The position numbers were made by a program, and so were the translations under genes. This document shows positions 53,120-64,000 of a stretch of DNA of 64,000 nucleotides, piece by piece (within the stretch, counting starts at the first letter, position 1; the number at the start of each line of letters is the position of its first letter). The notes under the pieces are model-generated. The model ran no database searches. It saw only the letters and a list, made by a program, of their open reading frames with translations, and was not told the DNA's origin. Source of the stretch: Homarus americanus (lineage: Eukaryota > Arthropoda > Malacostraca > Decapoda > Nephropidae); NCBI RefSeq assembly GCF_018991925.1, contig NW_024737068.1:5625548-5689547 (forward strand), given 5' to 3'.

Positions 53120-53739
53120 AGAGAAATATAGTCAGAATTTCATGAAACACTGAAAGCCTAGATATTTTCTCCCTACGTATTGAAACAATAATATTCAACC
53201 AATAAGACCTTTGATTCCTGTACAACATCTCCCTCATTAAGCCACCCCTCACTTCTGACACAAAAATACCTCTACAATACAACACTACCCTCTCATACTG
53301 AATAATATCCAGCCTACACCTTACATTCCCATGGCAACCACGCACAAATATATATATATATTCACTCAGTAAACTCCTCCACCCAAAGACGCCAACCAAA
53401 CAACATACCCAAACATACCTCCATTAGATATATACAAACAAAATTTCTTCTCCCCAGGTAAATAAAACTCCATCACACTAGACTGCACTGTGGTCAAAAA
53501 ATTTTCTCAAAGATTATCAAATCAACATATAGTTCACTCAAAATACAGTGTATCCAGACCAAAACAATGTCCACTATCACTATTTCATCACTATCACTAC
53601 ATACTCATTATATACCCATCTGATACAAGTCTATTACACAGCTGACAAAAACAAAAATCTCTGGTAATTATAATGGTTATCGTTGGCTAATTGAAGTTAC
53701 CTGAGGTCGACTTTACGTCCATATATATATCAGCTATGC

Positions 53740-54137
53740 AACTATTGACTTTTTTCTTCCCCTCACAATCCTCACACATATTCTTTGCTGTCCATATCTC
53801 TCACTTCTTTTTCCTATTCCACATTTCTTATTATTTTCCTTCCCACTCAATATATTCCCCCTTCCTACTCTCCCCAATCTTCCTCCCACTCACTATTCTC
53901 TCTCTCCCTCTCCGTCCCACTCCCCATTCTTCATCCCATTTTATCAATCTTATACCTTCCCGCAGTTCACCTCCCCTTCTACAAATTAGTTTTCTTCCCA
54001 GTAACTATTTTTCTTTCTTACTCATTATTCTCTCTCCCCCTTATTACTCTCTATTCCCCTCTCCGTTTGCCAAGTTCGTTATTCTCCCTCCCTCCTTCTA
54101 TTTCCTCCTACGGTTCACCAAATCATCATTATTCTTT

Positions 54138-54182
<45 letters not shown>

Positions 54183-54300
54183 TCTTCTTTTCATTCACTA
54201 ATCACCTTCACGCTTACTGTTTGTTGCTCTTACTCACTATTCTCCCTTCCACTTCCCTTTTTCACCATTAATAATCTCCCTTCCTCTCCCTATTTTCCCT

Positions 54301-54351
<51 letters not shown>

Positions 54352-54560
54352 TTCTCCTTTGCAATCATTATTTTCCTTATTTGTTCTCCTCACTCGCCCT
54401 TCTTGCTCACACACACTATTCCCCTTTATCTTTCTCTCAGTTTCTAGTTTTCTTCTCACCCACTCTTATTCTAACTACTTTCTATCCTCCCTCCTAACCA
54501 TTATTCATTCTCTCACTCATTACCTTCTCTCTCACTCCATGTTTTCTCTCCTCATTTACT
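53740..54560. repeat. Strand-biased pyrimidine (C/T) tract with embedded (AC)n
   Basis: Over about 800 bases the plus strand is mostly C and T with little G, and holds (AC)n at 54140-54181 and 54304-54349. The 268-codon frame across it (53691-54497) is Ser/Pro/Phe/Leu-rich only because of this bias; I do not regard it as a gene. Confidence 0.8.
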
Positions 54561-55097
54561 CATTCTTACAGTCCTGTGAACAGAAGCCAAACCATGCATG
54601 TACCAACTCTATCCACACAGGTGAGTCGGTGGGGTACACATTACCTCACTACACCTGATTAATGTCCAGAATCAATATTTCTCTTGACTTTTCTTTCTCA
54701 ATGAGGTTAGAGGTTTTAAAGCCAATAACTTGTATTTGTACCCCAAGTTGTACTGCCTTAAACAGCGTCAGAACCTTTCACGCCTGCAGAAGCGAATCAG
54801 TTGGAAGGGTGCAGTTAAATTTTCTTAGTGACGAAGATGAATACGTTCAGTGACTCTTGATACAGATCAGTAAACCTTAATATTCTCTGAGAAATTTGTA
54901 CCTTTCAAGTTCTTTTGATCTGTATGAGTTTCTCGAATCATTCATCGTTACTTTATTTAAGCAGAAAAATATGCCTGAGAATGTTTTTTTTACGAATATT
55001 TACAATACGAAATGAAATGTATGTTTATAAACTTTCGTTTATTTATTTTTTCATGGAATTTGAACAAGTAAGTTTGTAGCATTTAATTAAATTTAAT

Positions 55098-55100
<3 letters not shown>
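54561..55100. other. Unique DNA, no gene seen
   Basis: No frames with recognised domains. Confidence 0.5.

Positions 55101-55150
<50 letters not shown>
55101..55150. repeat. (CT)n microsatellite, 25 units
   Basis: Perfect run. Confidence 0.98.
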
Positions 55151-55153
<3 letters not shown>

Positions 55154-55735
55154 CCTCGTACCATTAAGCCCTGGAACAAATTAAAGGAGTCATTACGCGG
55201 AGTGTTGAGAGAGGAAGGAGGCTGCCCCAGGACACAGTGAAGGCCTTGTACACATCTCTCTGGTGGGATGCGACCACTCACTCGTGCCTGTGTACAGCCA
55301 AGACCTAAGAGGCTCACTTTGTTAAAACCTTCACTACGTGTTGATGAAAGGTAGAAATCTAAAATAAATGATTATTGGTTAAATAATTGAAGTTAAATGA
55401 TTCTTGATTAAACAATTGAAGTTGATAATTAAATTTTCTTAAATATTCGTGAATAAAAATTTATCCATATATTTAAAAATTAAAAACAAAAAACACCGAC
55501 CCTTATTGTACACTACAGCTAAAAGAGATGTCGACTGTAGAGATTCATGACATGTTACAGTATATTCAAAGTGGCTTCCAAAAGACTGACGACCCGGTAA
55601 AGACAGTCTTGATACAATACTTTCAACACTGAGCTTTTGGTACACATGTAAGCTGTGTTATCGGCACTGTACATGACCGCCTTCACTTCGACAACAACAA
55701 AATTAAGTACCACATTTAGAGCTGGTGGACTTTTT

Positions 55736-55808
55736 GGGCGACCTTACGATCGAACTATCTACCTTTAGGACAGGAGTTGAATGTTGTATCCGCTCAGCTC
55801 CTGCGCCC
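55736..55808 (-). pseudogene. tRNA-like sequence, 73 nt, SINE head or tRNA pseudogene
   Basis: The complement starts GGGCGCAGGAGCTGAGCGG and ends GTCGCCC, so five to six acceptor pairs (GGGCG/CGCCC) remain. A loop GTCCTAA lies in the anticodon position (anticodon CCT if real), and GTTCGATCG is a Pol III B box. The length is exactly tRNA-like and A5 follows the 3' end. The D-stem does not pair, so it is not a working tRNA. It shares GGATACA-CATTC and TGTCC-AA with the fragment at 36671-36755. Confidence 0.55.
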
Positions 55809-58800
55809 TTTTTGGTATTAAGCTGTCAACACTTCTCAGGTAATTATGTAGCATAAAGCAAAATACTTATAGTAAAGAAACAACGATGATGCTATTGGTG
55901 GTATTATATGTTGTTCATGTCTGTCCCGGTGTTGGTGTGTCTTAAAACTTGGACGTATAATATGCCATAAAATCTCACCCAAACTATGGCAAATTTGACA
56001 AAGCTAGACAGACGAGGTTCATGTGAACCAAAGAATAATTTATTTATTTTTGAAGAAAGTAAAAGTAAGTGACAAGTAGAGATTGTCCATGAGGCGAGGG
56101 TTTGTACTGCACTTTGCATCTCTGGGGAAATCATTTCATCATAGATTTTCTCATGAACGACTCAGTTTTATGGAAGAGTTCAAGAGGAAAAGATGACTGA
56201 TAGCCAAAGTGTACTGTCCTGCAGTTAATATTTATGACTCCTACCACGGGATCAGCCACGTGGCTGATAGATATGACAAGCCCGTGGGAACAGAGGTATA
56301 CTTCTACAATTCTATTATATTCGGTTAGTAAAGTTTTCGGTGTGAGGAATTACGAAGAAATTAAATGCTAGGAAACAATGATATTTTCATAATTTACTCC
56401 CCCAGGCATAGTTTTGAATAGACGAACTACAGTGACACCAATAGTTGACAGCCATTTAGAAATCATTTTGCGTAAACTGTAAAATATTGTAAAGAGCCTT
56501 TGTTATTGTTCTTGTCATTCTGAAGGCTCAATGTAATATATAAAAAGAAACCTTGATTGTGGTTTTCCCTAGGTGAGAGATGCTATGTAATCGGTGACAT
56601 TATTTATTATGTATAAGTGATCTTCTTGTTCCTGTACATTAAAAACTTTCGCATGCAACACGAGGACTCTGAAACAAGAATATTTCCATAATGCCCAAAG
56701 TCAGATTGTTAGAGAAGGGCCGTAGTATGGTGTTGGCACCGTTCCTCTGGGATATCAACCCCCATTAACATTCTCTCCTCCCAACAACCTCATTTTACAG
56801 CTCCCACGAGGCCACTAGAGGAGGTCTTGCCCGTCTCACGTCGTCAGCAACTCCTATAAAGTGACTATAATATCTCACTCTGTGTCAGCGGCTGATGATG
56901 GTCCGTGGGTGTCTTGCCCCTAATGGTGGCTTTAGAACATTATGTCAATTTGAGTAGCTTAGGAATACTCTAAAGATACTAACGGCTTCGAGAAATTCCT
57001 GAATATGTCGATGTCACACTGATTTCCTCAACTCGAAGATGGCTTACACACTTCCTGTGCCTGAAGATGGTCTGATGATGTCCTGAACCTGAGGGTGACA
57101 TAGGAACGAATTGATCTTGATGGCAATATCTAGACTTATTTTTGGAAGTATTAGCAATAGTTATGCCCCGCCTTACTCGATCGATCATAGCCAGACAGTA
57201 ATAAATGCACAAACAACCTAAGTGTATCGTTACCATGGAATCAATTACGCAAACCTCACACAAATTATTAACAATGAGTAGAACTCTTCTTCATTCTGTG
57301 CCATTTTTTTCGTTTAATTAATTTCCTATTCCTCTTATCAGAGTGTGATGGTTAAATTGTGTCTTAAAATTCAGTAAATTTACATAAAATATTATATTTA
57401 TTTTTAGCCTTCTCTATAACACCAAAAGGAAATATCATTGAAGTAGATTTGAATAAGAAAAGAATAATAGGCCTATATTTTTTTCACCTAAATCTTCTCT
57501 TGATTTCCCTCTAATGTTAAGGCTTCTGCATGTCAAGACGCTAACAATTACCAGTGATTATCATAGACAAAATCAACATATAAACTCCTTAAATAATCAT
57601 ATGGCCAATGTAAATACAAATATCACGTGAACAAAAACAGAACCATAAGCAAACACAACAATATTAAAAAATAGAGAGAAAAGCAAACAACAGACAGAAC
57701 AGGACAGGGATTCATGAGAACAGTAATAATGAACGAGAAATTCCATGACCTCTGCCGCCTCGCTTCACTGCCCGCCAGGTAAACAAAATGTGTAGTTGAA
57801 GAAGATCACTCCAGCAGGTACCAACCCCAACAAGACGCACTCATAGTTCCTCCCTTTTTAACACACACTTAAGTGTGTTATGTTTATACTCCGGATCACA
57901 AGTGTCGCCGCTAGAAGAAAGTGAGTTATGTTCTTGAGTGCCACCCAGGCGGCAGATCTTGCCCGGTGGGCCTTACTGAACCCTATTCACATCTCATGTG
58001 TTTTGCGTGAGGTGGGTGATGTATTTTCCGAGGGAAAAGTGCTGGTTTGTGAGGGTAGACTGTCACTTGGGGCCATAGCGCAGGTTGTGGTGTAGACTGG
58101 GAATCAGTAACTGGGAGACACTAACACTGCCCACGAGGAGGTGCAGTGTGTGTCTCACCTCCATCACTTGACATCAAGCATTTCAGTCCTTTTTACATGT
58201 TGGCAACCCTGGAGCAAGACGCACGGTTTCAGCGATCGAGAACACGCACTACACCAACGGTGCAGGCACTCCATACGGTAGTGATTCCTTGTAGTGATAC
58301 CCTACGATCCATGTTCTTGAATAAAACCCCAAAGTCTGAAGAAAGAGCACAGCACAGGAAAATATATCATTAAGGTTACCTCATCCATAAAATTATAAAC
58401 CAAAAGTCGGAGATATCAAGTTTATTTTATTTTATTTTTTCGTTGTAACAGGCATAACCGAAGACCTACCATCATCTATCCTCCAGACGGTGACCCTAAC
58501 AGTAGAAAACAGAAAGAGAACAGCAAGTTAACTCTTGATGGTGTACCGCTTCTTATAAGAACATTGTACACAGCTGATGCTCGGGAATAAATACATTTTA
58601 GTATACAATGGTATGTGTGTCCCCGTGGGATTTTGGTGGATAATAAAACTGCGATGAGACGGAGCAATAGTACAACATGGGAGAGAGAAATGTTACCTCT
58701 GAGCAACCGAAATCATGTTTCATTTATACACTGTTAATTGATAGTTGCTTTATTTCTTTATAATGTTCAGTTCAATAAAGAATACTCGACCACATCCCAT

Positions 58801-59820
58801 CCTTCTAGAGTCCAAATGCTCCTTGATGAAATGCTGACCAGTCCCGTAAATATGGCAAAGCTTAATGGATAATATTTTGACAAGGACTTGACGTAATGAG
58901 TTCAGGAGAGAGGATTAAGTGTAAAGCCTCAATGATTGTGTTGTTATACCATCACTATTATGGGGTTCAGTGTTCTATTTATTTTTTCAGAGACTTTTCC
59001 GGAAAGTTGCAAGAATTGTACATCATACTTCATGGTTGTATGCTGTATTTTTTATGATTTATCGCTAAGTGTCAAAAGTTGAACTGGGCCTTAAACCGCA
59101 GAAAATACTTACATAAAAAGCTGATGAAAACCATGATAAGATCGCTTACATGAATTAGAAAAAATAGTATGTTAAATCGTAGTACTTTGGAATAACATAT
59201 AAACAGAAGGAGATGCAGAGTGAAGCCCACTTAACACACTGAATCAGTTTACAACAACCAACTAAGTAATTGTCAGTCTGTTGGTATCGAGCCATTTCAG
59301 TGTTATTAGGTTAAGTGATATTCCAACGGAGTCATCATGTTAAGGATTTTGGTGATGAAGACAATGGTTGGAGACATGTGTTTGGGTGTACTGTACATGG
59401 TGAAGGGAAGAAGGAAGGCTGGCCCGGTAATATGGTGTTATTGACATAAATTAAAAGCTAACACTTGCAACATTAAGGAGAACGGACAGAACCTGGCATC
59501 CCTTAAGTCCCCCTTCCTCACGACGGTAATACTTCCCTGAGTGGCTACTAACTTTAGCCTCCTACCTTCTGAATTCTCTATCAGACAAGGTATATATGTT
59601 GTGTATGTTGTGAGAATTAATTGTAACCATCATGTTGGAGGAGGAGACGTTGTTACCCATCCTCCTCAGGCATCGATATCACGGCATAATAGGGTCGTTA
59701 TTGACTCACTCTCCAATAATAAAACTTTTTAATTGCAAGTTGAACTCTTCGCGAAAATACTTGACAGATGGAAACCGAGATGACGCGAACCTCCCTTGCC
59801 TTTAACAAGTACAAATCGCT
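55809..59820. other. Unique AT-rich DNA, no gene supported
   Basis: Frames of 60-94 codons on both strands have no known domain and no neighbouring exon-like frames. Confidence 0.5.
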
Positions 59821-59825
59821 TTAAG

Positions 59826-60235
59826 ATGGTTGCTGACGCTGAGGACGAAGATATATATGAGATGAGACTCGTTGGTGATTCGCTTATCCGAGGGAAGTTG
59901 GAGGAATTCTTCTGCAGAACCCAGGCAGTCCTCCCGTAAATGTTATTGCTTTCCAGACGCCCGAGTGTGTGATGTTGCTGATGCGGTAAAGGACGAGTAT
60001 GACGGTGAAAATAGCAATACTTTTATAATCTGACGTGTAGCTACAGACGATGACATGAAGACGAAAGACGAATTCAGGGGGAGCTTTTAGATATGTCCTG
60101 CTATATATAGTTGTATACTGAGAAATCTAATATTATTCTTATTTCAGGTTAGCTCTCCAGGATGAAATAGTCGTTTAGCTTGTCTTTTATCCCAGGAATA
60201 AGCAGGATATATTAACACGTGTCAGCATCATTACA
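59826..60235 (+). pseudogene. Decayed LINE ORF1: SGNH esterase relic
   Basis: From ATG at 59826 the frame reads EMRLVGDSLIRGKLEEFF (nucleophile block GDS), then shifts frame near 59925 and continues KCYCFPDARVCDVADAV, the FPxAxVxDV block that follows GDS by about 25 residues in CR1-type ORF1 proteins. Further on are FII-stop-RVATDDDMKTKDEFRG (position of the xGTND oxyanion block, degraded) and VFYPRNK (position of the VLPR block). There are several stops and at least one frameshift. It sits about 180 bp upstream of an endonuclease relic on the same strand, the same order as in the LINE at 1-2690. Confidence 0.6.
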
Positions 60236-60414
60236 GGCGATCTGAGTTTCTTACACAGAACGGCTTATGTCTTAGTGGTGTGGTCGGCTTGTTAGTGAGT
60301 CTGCCAGAACGATTTGGTCTATCACGTACGGTAGCGCTTGTGAGCAATAACCACGCCTCCTCGTAAACGTGCCGACACAAACAACCTCTTTGCACAATTG
60401 CATCGTAAAAGCTT

Positions 60415-60600
60415 TTTTATGTAAATGCTCGGAGTATTCGCAATTTATTCTCCGATTTAAGAGCAATCATTGTTGATGAAGGATTCCATATGATCGGTCT
60501 TTCTAAATCGTGGTTAATTATGGAGCGATGAGAGTACCTAGTACATATGTTAATCAATATTACTACCTATTTGATAAAGGCAGAAAAAATCAGGCTGAGT
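60415..60600 (+). pseudogene. Decayed LINE ORF2: start of AP-like endonuclease
   Basis: 60415-60528 encodes FYVNARSIRN, then SDLRAIIVDEGFHMIGLSKSW, which matches the N-terminal endonuclease pattern N-RS-xxK...D-IxxTETW seen in the LINE at the left edge (ANSRSMRNK...FTETW). The Glu of TETW is replaced by Lys (LSKSW), so the catalytic residue is lost. After a TGA at 60529-60531, another frame gives YYYLFDKGRK (60558-60587), matching GYKLFHTDR of the intact relative. No later endonuclease or RT blocks are evident downstream. Confidence 0.65.
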
Positions 60601-61242
60601 GATACTGCAAGTCAGATGAGCCGAATCATGAAGGTTGTTTATAATACAATTCATTTCTTTACTGTTCATCCATAAAGGTTCATTATAAGGTATTACATAC
60701 AGCCATAAACACAACCCAATTCTTAAGCCGTAATCTCGCCAAATGGTAATTATAATGGCCAGAATAAGCCTCTTCTTCATAACAAGATTCCCTTCATTTA
60801 TGCTGTGGTAAGTTGACTTTTGTTAAAATGAACTTGATCACATACTAAGCTCCCATTTTTAAATCACTAATTAATATGATTTGTGCTCAAGTCTTTTCAA
60901 CCTGTCAGACTTTTCATTGCTATAAATTGTTGCCTCGTTATAACGTGTGTGACTCGAGGTATTGGGTTTTATTAACTTTCACTAAACTCAACGCTAACAC
61001 TTGACTCGGTATGATGGTTACATAGGGTTCACTACACAAAGAAATAACACAGAAACAAACATTTAATTATACAAGGTCTAGAGGTTGTCACGTGACCAAA
61101 AATACTGTAATGAAAGCACCGAGTATTGAGTGGCAGGAAATATGTCAAAACGAACATGTTTCCTATCTGAAGAAACAAGAATACCTATTCTCAGGTTAAT
61201 ACAGACATAAGTAAAATATATCATCCCACAATGTATTTAAGA
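60601..61242. other. Unique DNA or decayed LINE remainder
   Basis: No further LINE motifs can be read with confidence; AT-rich. Confidence 0.45.
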
Positions 61243-61673
61243 ACTAGCTGGAATACCCGGCGTTGCCAGGGTTTGTTTTCGACGAAGTAAAATTTACCAG
61301 AATAGGTGCGGCCAACACGCCATGACAACATTCAACGATCGGCCCAAATCGAGTTGTCATGACCTGCCTCCCCTTGGTCAAAATCAAATGCACGTGCAAA
61401 AAAATAAAATAAAATAAACAGAATATGTTAAAATCTGTGGCCGTATAGCAAAGACACAGAACAACTGGTGTGTTTTTAATGAGAGCTTCGCCTTTGGGGG
61501 TGGGGGGCGGGGGGTGGCGACCATCGAGACCAACCCCAAAAATTCTATCTTAGTGACACTTCTAGGGTACAAGCACATCTCCATGCCAAATTCTAGCTCT
61601 ATGTCTCCAAGAATGAGACCATGTATAGTCAACAAACAAAGAGACAGACACTGAGTTTTATCTTAACTAGATA
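61243..61673. mobile_element. Dispersed repeat with GCCGGG hairpin head (non-LTR or SINE-like)
   Basis: It begins CTAGCTGGAATACCCGGCGT followed by TGCCAGGG, which forms a CCCGGC/GCC-GGG hairpin. It ends CAACAAACAAAGAGACAGAC, then ACTGAGTTTTATCTTAACTAGA. From memory, the phrase TACCCGGCGTTGCC and an end of the form CAAACAAA...GAGTTTTAT recur as a head and tail pair in interspersed repeats of many invertebrates; I do not name the family. No coding frame is visible in its roughly 430 bases. Edges are approximate. Confidence 0.5.
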
Positions 61674-61795
61674 TTGTCATTAAGCACCGCTTGTTAGACC
61701 CTCAGGAGCTTTTTTGTTGCATGTTTGTTTTCTCTTTCTTTTTTAATAAATTGTGCAAGATTACTATTTCAGTTATATTTTTCTCTTGAATTTTA

Positions 61796-62940
61796 ATAAT
61801 AATAATAATAATAATTAACGGTTTATTGAAAGAGCTTGGCAGCCAGAAGGCTGAAAATATACAGTTACATAATTGGGGAATGGGTTTCGAATTACAAATA
61901 ATATACAAGTAACATAAGTGATATAAATAAGATATATAATAACTACATGGGGAAAAGCTCAAACTACAGGGTATTTCAACATAGTGACAGTGCAAGAAGT
62001 AGTGTTTACTGGGAGTGAATACACTGGTTTATTACAAGTTATTGATAATTTTTACAATGGTTGGGACTGGGCTGTTCTTATAGCGATCAGTTCGTGCACG
62101 TATGGGCTGGATGCGGTTGTGGTGTCGAACAGCAATTCTCGGGCTAGGGATCTCAGTGGGTAGTAGGAGCCGGTGTCGAGGATGGTGCAGAAGCTTCTTA
62201 CAAAATTTGCAGATGAGGTCGTGGTGATGGTCAGTGAGAGTCGAAAGGGTCAGTGTGTTGAGCGCTTCTTGATATGTGAAGTAGGAAGGGGAGAGAATAA
62301 TCTTGCTGCCCTCTTTTGCACTTATTCTAGGTGTTTACGTTGTGTGGCATTTAGGGAGGAAGACCAGGTAGGGGAGGCATAGGTGAGCTTGGGAAGTATG
62401 AATGTTAAGTAAACACTGAGGAGCTCGGGTGCAGGAACTCCGAGGGAACTTAAGTCGGCGGAGGAGGTGGAGACGGAAACTGGAGGATTTGACAACTTCA
62501 CTGACGTGTGGTTTCCAATTTAGTTTGTTGTCTATGGTGACGCCGAGGAGCTTCGTGGAATCTACAACCTGGAGCATGTTCGGACCTAAAGTAATGGAAG
62601 GGGGTGGGACAAAGTCGGAGGAGAGGTTGAGGTACATAACCATGGTCTTGGTATGGTTGATGGTGACGTGGTTGTTGGTGGACCAGTTTTGGAGACTGTT
62701 CAATAAATCCTGAAGGGCGGTATAGTCGGGAGCAGAATTATTGACGCTGATTCCAATTGTGGAGTCGTCGACATATTTCCAGCGAGCGGGGGTTTCTCTT
62801 AGGGCATCATTGATAAGCTTAAGAAAGCAGAGTGGTCCCATCTTGGTGCCTTGGGGGACGCCACAGGTGAGCCTTTTCCGAGCCTTTTCCATGTGAGCAA
62901 GATAATGCTTTTGCCCGAGTGGAAAAAAAATGAAAATTTT
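61796..62940 (-). mobile_element. 5'-truncated LINE, copy B (same family as 7641-8608)
   Basis: On the minus strand: RT from GVPQGT onward, the same 3' UTR as copy A (including TTCAATAAACC) and an (ATT)7-type tail at 61796-61816. It keeps more of the 5' side than copy A, including the catalytic motif. Its 5' end lies next to a (TA)n at 62952-63068, with a T-rich junction between. Confidence 0.85.
62044..62892 (-). pseudogene. LINE reverse transcriptase fragment, copy B, frameshifted
   Basis: It reads [11 protein letters not shown], then WKYVDDSTIG with both catalytic aspartates, then NHTKTMVM, LGVTIDNKLNWKPHV and the thumb. Comparison with copy A shows a one-base insertion at about 62446-62449 (extra T in the coding strand after LLRRLK), which throws the frame off before the thumb motif. 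It also shows an in-frame TAA at the HLEK site (about 62320) and a one-base loss just after. The frame then ends KIINNL and TAA as in copy A. The endonuclease and the RT fingers are missing. Confidence 0.8.
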
Positions 62941-62947
62941 TAAGAAG

Positions 62948-64000
<1,053 letters not shown>

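Noticed and set aside
53691..54497. 268-codon plus-strand frame rich in Ser, Pro, Phe and His-Thr
   Set aside because: Composition follows directly from the pyrimidine tract and two (AC)n runs; no domain, and a second frame over the same bases is open too.

Overview
This is a stretch of eukaryotic nuclear DNA with no convincing host gene. It is AT-rich and has very long simple repeats ((AC)n, (TA)n, (AAT)n, (GA)n). It carries several degraded non-LTR retrotransposons (LINEs), short TTAGG-type telomere-like runs and three large minisatellites. This mix fits an arthropod, most likely a decapod crustacean (shrimp, crab, crayfish). That assignment is inference, because no single-copy host gene is visible to anchor it.

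Layout. 1-2690: minus-strand LINE of CR1/L2-like build, with an ORF1 SGNH esterase and an ORF2 endonuclease plus the start of the reverse transcriptase (RT); its 3' part runs off the left edge. It is broken by one nonsense codon and one frameshift. 2690-4090: a 33-bp minisatellite that begins where the LINE's ORF1 sequence ends. 4100-7140: unique DNA. 7140-8655: a possible RT scrap, then a 202-bp (AC)n, then a 5'-truncated LINE (copy A) with a second (AC)n on its other side. 9381-22705: about 13.3 kb of a 30-bp GT-rich minisatellite with a 100-N gap at 18901-19000. 22.7-28 kb: microsatellites, a 29/34-bp array at 24.85-25.84 kb, a hairpin with a repeated arm at 26.4 kb and a small 26-bp array.

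28-50 kb is mostly unique AT-rich sequence. It holds a TTAGG-like inverted pair (28.66/28.75 kb), a tRNA-like sequence beside a T/A tract and a foldback (33.0-33.24 kb), a palindrome-capped tRNA-like SINE fragment (36.7 kb), a 25-bp unit duplicated at two loci (40.0/40.9 kb) and a 51-bp sequence present twice (43.96/46.23 kb). 50.57-50.88 kb is an inverted-repeat element that looks like a MITE or foldback. 52.8-53.1 kb is a jockey-like RT relic. 53.74-54.56 kb is a long one-sided pyrimidine tract. 55.74 kb is a second tRNA-like SINE fragment. 59.8-60.6 kb is a decayed second LINE of the SGNH plus endonuclease type. 61.24-61.67 kb is a dispersed repeat. 61.8-62.94 kb is copy B of the LINE at 7.6 kb, in the opposite orientation.

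The genes do not form a pathway. All recognisable coding sequence is retrotransposon machinery and nearly all of it is broken. The most unusual feature is the 13.3-kb minisatellite: nearly every unit carries four GG pairs in a spacing close to that of a classical two-tetrad G-quadruplex.
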